Assembly: GCF_003627075.1 (NCBI RefSeq)
Contig: NZ_CP032630.1
Span: forward strand, 2,976,001 to 3,040,000
Length of the DNA stretch: 64,000 nucleotides
Source: Protaetiibacter intestinalis
GTDB taxonomy: Bacteria; Actinomycetota; Actinomycetes; Actinomycetales; Microbacteriaceae
Reading direction: 5' to 3'
Every line of letters starts with the position of its first letter. Position 1 is the first letter of the stretch. Below, piece after piece: positions 59,227 through 64,000 of the stretch. The translations under genes and the position numbers were made by a program. Below the pieces are notes generated by a model that saw only the letters and a list, made by a program, of their open reading frames with translations, was not told where the DNA came from and ran no database searches.

Positions 59227-60480
59227 ATGAAGGAACGACCCGATCCGGTTGCTGTGGCGGATGCCGCGCTGGGTCGTGTCGTGGCGATTCAGGCGCAGAT
59301 GGATGCTCTGTCGGCGGCGCGTGCGGAGGCTCTGTTGGAGTTCGAGCAGGCGTTCGCGGTGGCGTATCCGCCGTCGGCTGCCCCGTTGCGGGAACGTGCT
59401 GAGCGGGCGGAGTTGGCGTGTGCGTTGCGGATGCCGGAACGTGCCGTCGAGACGCTGTTGGGTGAGTCGCGGATGCTGACCCGGCAACTGCCCGCAACGT
59501 TCGCCGCGTTGGGGGAAGGGTTGTTCTCGTATCGGCACGCGCAGGTGCTGATCGACGAGACCGCGGAACTGGACCCGGTGGACCGGGAAGCGGTGGAGCG
59601 GGTGGCGCTCGGGGTCGCCGGGACGGTGACGGTGACACAGTTCCGCAGGAAGGTGCGCCGCCTGCGGGAGCGACGGAACCCAGAATCGATGGTCGAACGG
59701 GTGCGCACCGCCCACACCCGACGAGAACTCGTGCTCGAACCCGCCCGAGACGGGATGGCATACCTGGGCATCTACACGAACGCGGTCGACGCGGCGGCGA
59801 TCTACGAGAAGGCCACCACCGCCGCCGGACACGCCTTGGAGGATGGGGATCCGCGGACGTTGACCCAACTGCGGGTCGACGTGCTCATCGACGCCCTCCT
59901 CGAACGCGACTCCACCCTCGGGTTGGGTCGGACCATGTTGGAGACCATGAACGCGGACCCGGACGAGTTGTTGGCGATCCAGGAGACCACGATGGGACCG
60001 TTCGCCGGCATCACCCCGACCGTGATCGTCACCGTCCCGATCTCGACTCTCCTCGGCGGCAGCGAACCGGGCAACCTGGAAGGGGTGGGGCCGATCGACG
60101 CCGCGACCGCCCGGAAACTCTCCTCGCACGCACCGGTGTTGTATCGGATGCTCACCGACCCGGACACCGGGACCGGGCTGTCGATGGGACGCACCAGCTA
60201 CCGCATCCCCGAACCATTACGACGATGGCTCCGGGTCCGGGACGGATCATGCCGGTTCCCGATGTGCCTCATCTGCACCCGACGATGCGACATCGACCAC
60301 ACCCGCGACTGGCACGCCCAGAACGGACCCACCGATCACGACAACCTCGCCCACCTCTCCCGCGGACACCACACCCTGAAACACCACGGCGGGTGGAAAG
60401 TCGTCCAGGACACCCGCGGGGTACTGCAATGGACCTCCTACCTCGGCAGGGAGTACACAACCCTGCCCGACGCGAGCTGA
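59227..60480 (+). CDS. DUF222 / 13E12-repeat HNH endonuclease
   Basis: A 417-residue protein with an N-terminal DUF222 helical domain (VAIQAQMDALSAARAEALLEFEQAF, then MLTRQLPATFAALGEGLFSYRHAQVLIDETAELDP) and a C-terminal HNH nuclease: CRFPMCLICTRRCDIDHTRDWHAQNGPTDHDNLAHLSRGHHTLKHHGGW, with two zinc-like cysteine pairs and the H-N-H residues. Such genes are abundant and multicopy in Microbacteriaceae and mycobacteria. Their biological role is not settled (mobile, self-splicing-adjacent or DNA-repair roles have been proposed). Confidence 0.93.
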   Translation: MKERPDPVAVADAALGRVVAIQAQMDALSAARAEALLEFEQAFAVAYPPSAAPLRERAERAELACALRMPERAVETLLGESRMLTRQLPATFAALGEGLFSYRHAQVLIDETAELDPVDREAVERVALGVAGTVTVTQFRRKVRRLRERRNPESMVERVRTAHTRRELVLEPARDGMAYLGIYTNAVDAAAIYEKATTAAGHALEDGDPRTLTQLRVDVLIDALLERDSTLGLGRTMLETMNADPDELLAIQETTMGPFAGITPTVIVTVPISTLLGGSEPGNLEGVGPIDAATARKLSSHAPVLYRMLTDPDTGTGLSMGRTSYRIPEPLRRWLRVRDGSCRFPMCLICTRRCDIDHTRDWHAQNGPTDHDNLAHLSRGHHTLKHHGGWKVVQDTRGVLQWTSYLGREYTTLPDAS

Positions 60481-60576
60481 CCGCCGGGGAGGAACTGCGA
60501 GTGTCTCGAGACGCGTCCGCCTCCGGCGGGCGCTCCTCGACCACCTAGGGAGCGACGGCGTCGGGGGCGACGGCGG

Positions 60577-61011
60577 TCAGCGGGCCTCGCGCACCATCCA
60601 CGTGTCGGGCTCGGCGAGGGGCTCGAAGCCGAAGCGGGCGTAGAGGCCGTGGGCGTCGGCGGTGCGCAGCACCCAGCGGCGCACCCCGAGCCGCTCGAGT
60701 TCGGCGGCGACGCCCGCGATGAGCCCGACACCCACACGCCTGCCCCGCACCTCGGGGGCCACGTAGACGTCGCACAGCCACGCGAACGTCACCCCGTCGG
60801 TCACGACCCGCGCGAACGCCACCTGCTCCCCCGACGCGGAGTCGACGACCGCGAAGTTGCGCGAGCCGTCGAGGGCGGCGTCCTGCAGCTCGCGACTGCG
60901 ACCGCGCGCCCAGTAGGCGTCCTCGCTGAGCCAGCGGTGCACCCGCTCGCGATCGATGTCGGCCGGGTCCGTCGAGAACCGGAACCGCGCATCCATGACG
61001 TCACCGGGCAT
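60577..61011 (-). CDS. GNAT-family N-acetyltransferase
   Basis: A 144-residue GNAT: FRFSTDPADIDRERVHRWLSEDAYWARGRS, then FAWLCDVYVAPEVRGRRVGVGLIAGVAAELERLGVRRWVLRTADAHGLYARFGF, with the acetyl-CoA loop R-G-R-R-V-G. The sequence resembles small arginine/aminoglycoside-type acetyltransferases of unknown substrate. ATG at 61011 overlaps the xylanase stop by 11 bases and has GGGGGA upstream. A second ATG at 60996 is possible. Co-transcribed with the xylanase. Confidence 0.88.
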   Translation of the reverse strand: MPGDVMDARFRFSTDPADIDRERVHRWLSEDAYWARGRSRELQDAALDGSRNFAVVDSASGEQVAFARVVTDGVTFAWLCDVYVAPEVRGRRVGVGLIAGVAAELERLGVRRWVLRTADAHGLYARFGFEPLAEPDTWMVREAR

Positions 61012-62107
61012 CGAGGATCCCCCACAGGGTGTCGTAGGCGGGCTTGCGGCTGAGGTCGTCCCACCAGGGCGTCGCCGCCCCCTGCGAGGGGAAGAAGACG
61101 GGTACCCAGGAGTACCGGTCGGGGGCGCCCCACAGCGTGAACGAGGTGCAGTGGCCGGCGTCGAGGCAGCCCTCGAGCAGTTCGCCGAACCACTCCGCCT
61201 GTTGCGTGAGCTGCGCGTTCGTCGGGGTGCCGTCCACCGGCATCCGCACGTCGGCCTCCGTCACCGCGACGGCCAGCCCGAGGTCGACGAAGCGCCGCAG
61301 GTTGTCGGCCATGCCGCCGGGTGCCGAGTACTCGAACGCCAGGTGCCCCTGGAACCCCACGCCGCCCACCGGCACCCCCTCGGCCAGCAGCTCCTTCACG
61401 AGCGCGAGGTAGGCGTCGGCCTTCGGGCCGCCCGACTCCATGCCGTAGTCGTTGAGGAACAACCGCGCGTCGGGGTCGGCTTCATGCGCCCAACGGAACG
61501 CGTCGGCCACGATGCCCTCCCCCAGCCGCAAGATCCAGAGGTTCTCCGACCGCAGCGCGCCCGAGTCGTCGAAGATCTCGTTCGCCACGTCCCACTCCGC
61601 GATCCGGCCGGCGTAGCGCCCGACGACCGTGCTGATGTGCTCGTGCAGGATGTCGCGGAGCTCGGCATCGCTGAACTCGCCCTCCGTGAGCCAGTCGGGG
61701 TTCTGACTGTGCCACAGCAGCGTGTGGCCGCGCACCGCCTGCCCGTGCTCCTCCGCGAATGCGACGATTGCGTCCGCCGCACCGAACTCGTAGCGGTCGC
61801 GCTCGGGGTGCACGAACTCCCACTTGAGCTGGTTCTCGGGTGTCAGCGAGCTGAACTCGGATGCCAGCAGCTCGCGGTAGGGCTCGTCGTTCGGGAACGG
61901 GTCCGGGTAGTCGGCGTCGACGTGATGCCCGCCGCCCGCGACCGCGGCGCCCACGAGCAGCCCCTCCGGGGCCGCATCCCGCAACCGCGCGTCCGCGGGC
62001 GCCGTGGGCCCCGCCGTCGGGGGGTCGGGCTCCGCCGCGCTGCACGCCGTGAGAGCGAGCGCGGAGGCCAGGGCGAGGACGAGAAGGGGACGAGGCGTCG
62101 CGGGCAC
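61001..62107 (-). CDS. GH10 endo-1,4-beta-xylanase lipoprotein
   Basis: A 368-residue secreted lipoprotein (signal MPATPRPLLVLALASALALTAC, lipobox cysteine 22) with a glycoside hydrolase family 10 barrel. Visible motifs are SSLTPENQLKWEFVHPERDRYEF, HTLLWHSQNPDWL, the acid/base Glu in WDVANEIFDD (about residue 174), YGMESGG, and the nucleophile Glu in VAVTEADVRMP (about residue 284). It should cleave xylan to oligosaccharides at the cell surface. The C-terminal WGAPDRYSWVPVFF is complete, and no carbohydrate-binding module follows. It lies 27 bases from the ABC permease gene and overlaps the GNAT. Confidence 0.93.
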   Translation of the reverse strand: MPATPRPLLVLALASALALTACSAAEPDPPTAGPTAPADARLRDAAPEGLLVGAAVAGGGHHVDADYPDPFPNDEPYRELLASEFSSLTPENQLKWEFVHPERDRYEFGAADAIVAFAEEHGQAVRGHTLLWHSQNPDWLTEGEFSDAELRDILHEHISTVVGRYAGRIAEWDVANEIFDDSGALRSENLWILRLGEGIVADAFRWAHEADPDARLFLNDYGMESGGPKADAYLALVKELLAEGVPVGGVGFQGHLAFEYSAPGGMADNLRRFVDLGLAVAVTEADVRMPVDGTPTNAQLTQQAEWFGELLEGCLDAGHCTSFTLWGAPDRYSWVPVFFPSQGAATPWWDDLSRKPAYDTLWGILDAR

Positions 62108-62134
62108 GCGGCGAGTGTAGACCCCGAGGATGCG

Positions 62135-63034
62135 TCAGCTGAGCGACGCGCCCATGCCCATCCGGGCGAGCACGAGGTTCTCCACGAGCTGCACCACGTT
62201 GTAGAGCACGAGCGTCACGAGGGTGATGAGCGCCACCGAGGCCCACAGCTCGTCGAAGCGCGCGGAGGCGCTGAACTTCTGGATCATGCCGCCGATCCCC
62301 GTGCCGGTCGACAGCCACTCGGCGAGCAGCGCCCCCGTCACGGCGCCCGGCACCGACACCCGCGCCGCCACGAACAGCGACGGCAGCGCACCCGGCACGC
62401 TCACCTTGCGCAGCTGGGTCAGTCGCCCGCCGCCGTAGACGTGCACGAGGTCGAGACTCTCGCGGCTCGCCCGGCTCAGGCCGAACATGACCGAGGCGAG
62501 CGCCGGGAACAGCACCACGATCGAGCCGATGACGGCGACGGATGCCGTGGTGCCGCGCCCGGTGAGCAGGATGATCACCGGCGCGATCGAGACGAGCGGC
62601 ACCGTGCGCAGCACGAGCGCGAGCGGCATGACGCCGGCCTCCACGGCCCGCGACAGCGAGAACAGCACGGCGAGGACGATCGCGACCGCCATGCCGACCA
62701 CCCAGCCGAGCGCGGCATCCTGCAGCGTCGTCACGAGCAGCGGCAGCAGCGCCGCGCGGTGCGCGGCCGCCGAGCGGTCCGGGTCGACGCCCGGCTCGTC
62801 GACGAACAGGAAGTCCCACACGTCGAGCGGACCCTTCGCCACGTACGGCGAGATGCCGGTGAAGCTCACGATGGCCTGCCAGAGGGCGAGCACGATGACG
62901 ATCGTCAGCAGCGCGTTGCCGAGCGAGCGGCCCACCGAGCGGCCGAAGGCGCGCCCGCGGTCGCGCCGCAGTCGGCGGCGGATCGCGGCATCCGCCTCGG
63001 GGTCGGTGACCGTGCCGAACGTCGCGAGCGTCAC
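62135..63034 (-). CDS. ABC transporter permease (SsuC/TauC-like) 2
   Basis: A 299-residue inner-membrane permease of the nitrate/sulfonate/taurine or thiamine-precursor type, with six or more hydrophobic segments and the EAA loop (YGGGRLTQLRKVSVPGALPSLFVAARVSVPGAVTGALLAEWL, then IGGMIQKF). The GTG start at 63034 overlaps the previous stop (GTGA). With the upstream permease it forms a heterodimer. The N-terminus has an extended cytoplasmic stretch of about 40 residues (TVTDPEADAAIRRRLRRDRGRAFGRSVGR). Confidence 0.88.
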   Translation of the reverse strand: MTLATFGTVTDPEADAAIRRRLRRDRGRAFGRSVGRSLGNALLTIVIVLALWQAIVSFTGISPYVAKGPLDVWDFLFVDEPGVDPDRSAAAHRAALLPLLVTTLQDAALGWVVGMAVAIVLAVLFSLSRAVEAGVMPLALVLRTVPLVSIAPVIILLTGRGTTASVAVIGSIVVLFPALASVMFGLSRASRESLDLVHVYGGGRLTQLRKVSVPGALPSLFVAARVSVPGAVTGALLAEWLSTGTGIGGMIQKFSASARFDELWASVALITLVTLVLYNVVQLVENLVLARMGMGASLS

Positions 63035-63849
63035 GAGGCCGACCTCCGGGCCGCGGCACCCGTGACCCACGGGGTCACCAGGCGGGCGACGAGCCCCACG
63101 AGCGCGTAGCCGACGAGCGCGACCGCCGCGCACAGCAGGAACACGGCCCACACGCGCGTCGAGTCGAGGTTGCCCTGCAGGCGGATGAGGGTGATGCCGA
63201 CACTGCGATCGGTGGCACCCATGTACTCGCCGAGCACGGCGCCGAGGAAGGCGCTCGGCACGGCGATCTGCAGGGCGTTGAGGATGGCGGGCGAGGCCGC
63301 GATGAGCCGCACCTTGACGAGCTGGGTCCAGCGTCCGCCGCCGAACACCCGCACGACGTCGAGGCTCGCGCGGTCGGCGGCGCGGAAGCCGGCGAGCGCC
63401 CCCACGACCGTCGTGAAGAACACCGCGAGCGCGGCGAGGAAGATGGCGGTCGCCGAGGGGTCGCCGGGCTGCTTCGCGCCGCCGAGCACGACGATCGAGA
63501 TGCCGCCGACCGCGACGACCGGCAGGCAGTACGACACGACCGCGATCTGCGTCACCACGGGTTCGAGCCTCGGCAGCAGCAGCACGATCGAGGCGAGCAG
63601 CAGCGCGATGCCGTTGCCCCACGCGAAGCCGAGCAGCGCCTCGGTGATCGTCACCTGGAACACGCTCCAGTAGGCGGCGGGCCCGTCGGCGACGAGCTGC
63701 TGCACGACCGCGAGCGGGCTCGGCACGGGCGTGAAATCGGTGCCGGGGGGTGGCGTGAAGACCGTGGCCGACAGCAGCCACCATGCCCCCACCAGCACGA
63801 CGGCGCCGATGATGCCCGCGAGCCACCCGGGGATGCGTCGCCGCGCCAC
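63031..63849 (-). CDS. ABC transporter permease (SsuC/TauC-like) 1
   Basis: A 272-residue permease, paralogue of the next one: LAGIIGAVVLVGAWWLLSATVF, YWSVFQVTITEALLGFAWGNGIALLLASIVLLLP, then the EAA loop VFGGGRWTQLVKVRLIAASPAILNALQIAVPSAFLGAVLGEYMG. It starts at GTG 63849, immediately after the ATPase stop (63850-63852), and ends overlapped with the next permease, so the three genes form one coupled operon. Confidence 0.9.
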   Translation of the reverse strand: MARRRIPGWLAGIIGAVVLVGAWWLLSATVFTPPPGTDFTPVPSPLAVVQQLVADGPAAYWSVFQVTITEALLGFAWGNGIALLLASIVLLLPRLEPVVTQIAVVSYCLPVVAVGGISIVVLGGAKQPGDPSATAIFLAALAVFFTTVVGALAGFRAADRASLDVVRVFGGGRWTQLVKVRLIAASPAILNALQIAVPSAFLGAVLGEYMGATDRSVGITLIRLQGNLDSTRVWAVFLLCAAVALVGYALVGLVARLVTPWVTGAAARRSAS

Positions 63850-64000
63850 CTAGGACTCCGCCTCGGCGTGACCGTCGGCCCCGAACAGCAGCTCGGATGC
63901 CCGGTCGACGAGCGCGTGGAACTCCGGCGAGCGCATCATGTCGGGGGTGCGCGGCCGCGGCAGGTCCACCTCGATGATCTCCTTCACGCGCCCCGGTCGC
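63850..64000 (-). CDS. ABC transporter ATP-binding protein, 3' end only
   Basis: The last 49 complete codons (plus the stop) of an ATPase run into the window edge: [49 protein letters not shown]. The segment R-P-G-R-V-x-E-I-I-x-V-D-L-P-R-P-R is the typical C-terminal element of SsuB/TauB-type ATPases. The first permease starts on the base after its stop. Confidence 0.85.
   Translation of the reverse strand, partial: RPGRVKEIIEVDLPRPRTPDMMRSPEFHALVDRASELLFGADGHAEAES

Noticed and set aside
58315..60129. A 604-codon minus-strand open frame across apt and the HNH gene
   Set aside because: Only its last 80 codons (DUF4287) have real protein character; the rest is the shadow of apt and HNH.
60956..63109. 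A 717-codon plus-strand open frame across GNAT, xylanase and permease genes
   Set aside because: It is rich in Arg, His, Glu and Gln, has no family, and lies entirely opposite three well-supported genes; it is a high-GC antisense artefact.

Overview
The window is high-GC DNA from an actinobacterium. The codon use, frequent leaderless starts, a DUF222/13E12-type HNH endonuclease gene, an SCO6880-type conjugation locus and an L32-like zinc-ribbon protein point to the Microbacteriaceae (Microbacterium/Leucobacter-like). This placement is an inference. About 56.8-64.0 kb reads as ordinary chromosome. Everything to its left is accessory: metabolic islands, insertion-sequence debris and an integrative conjugative element (ICE) next to a proline tRNA gene.

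Layout. 1-4.3 kb: an organic-acid type cluster (MHS-family MFS transporter, isocitrate lyase/PEP mutase-family enzyme, divergent LysR regulator, MDR dehydrogenase). 4.5-9.5 kb: a redox/detoxification operon (VOC protein, small protein, DipZ/CcdA-thioredoxin, flavin disulfide reductase) and an SRPBCC gene. Both lie either side of a CGNR regulator and start at the same 21-bp palindrome with the same third half-site, so they look like one regulon. 9.5-13.8 kb: a ribosome-protection cassette, with a leaderless 9-codon leader peptide, several hairpins, an L32 (rpmF) paralogue, an RlmN/Cfr-family methyltransferase, an ABC-F ATPase and an AraC regulator. 13.8-27 kb: glycolate/glyoxylate catabolism. 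A minus-strand operon encodes a GlcD-type FAD oxidase, GlcG, EtfB, EtfA and a membrane cytochrome b with an unusual repeated N-terminus, then a decayed TauE/SafE gene. The divergent operon encodes hydroxypyruvate isomerase, tartronate semialdehyde reductase, glyoxylate carboligase and glycerate kinase. An IclR regulator and TGGAAG-type boxes complete the set.

25-38.5 kb is an insertion-sequence graveyard: a frameshifted IS110, IS481 remnants, and a Russian-doll nest (an IS3-type element interrupted by an IS110 element and by a second IS3-type element). It also holds an esterase gene and an AKR-SDR-SDR-TetR island driven by a promoter with a perfect 31-bp operator. 38.5-56.5 kb is the ICE backbone: ArdC-like protein, prim-pol, ParB-like protein, lytic enzyme, two pilin-sized membrane proteins, TrbL/VirB6, SCO6880, VirB4, VirD4, SSB, excisionase and tyrosine integrase. 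No relaxase gene is visible. Most of its genes are translationally coupled. Six genes with a gap upstream each carry the octamer GCGCACCT 20-59 bases before the start codon, and in three cases it can pair with the ribosome-binding site. Between integrase and tRNA lie four copies of TGGTCCCC in two inverted 11-bp-phased pairs, a likely recombinase or excisionase arm. The element carries a complete tRNA-Pro(GGG), and just beyond it is a truncated tRNA-Pro(GGG), probably the original target.

Right flank: TetR and GNAT genes (divergent), DUF4287, adenine phosphoribosyltransferase, HNH endonuclease, a second GNAT, a GH10 xylanase lipoprotein, and two permeases plus the end of the ATPase of a SsuBC/TauBC-type ABC importer that continues past the window.
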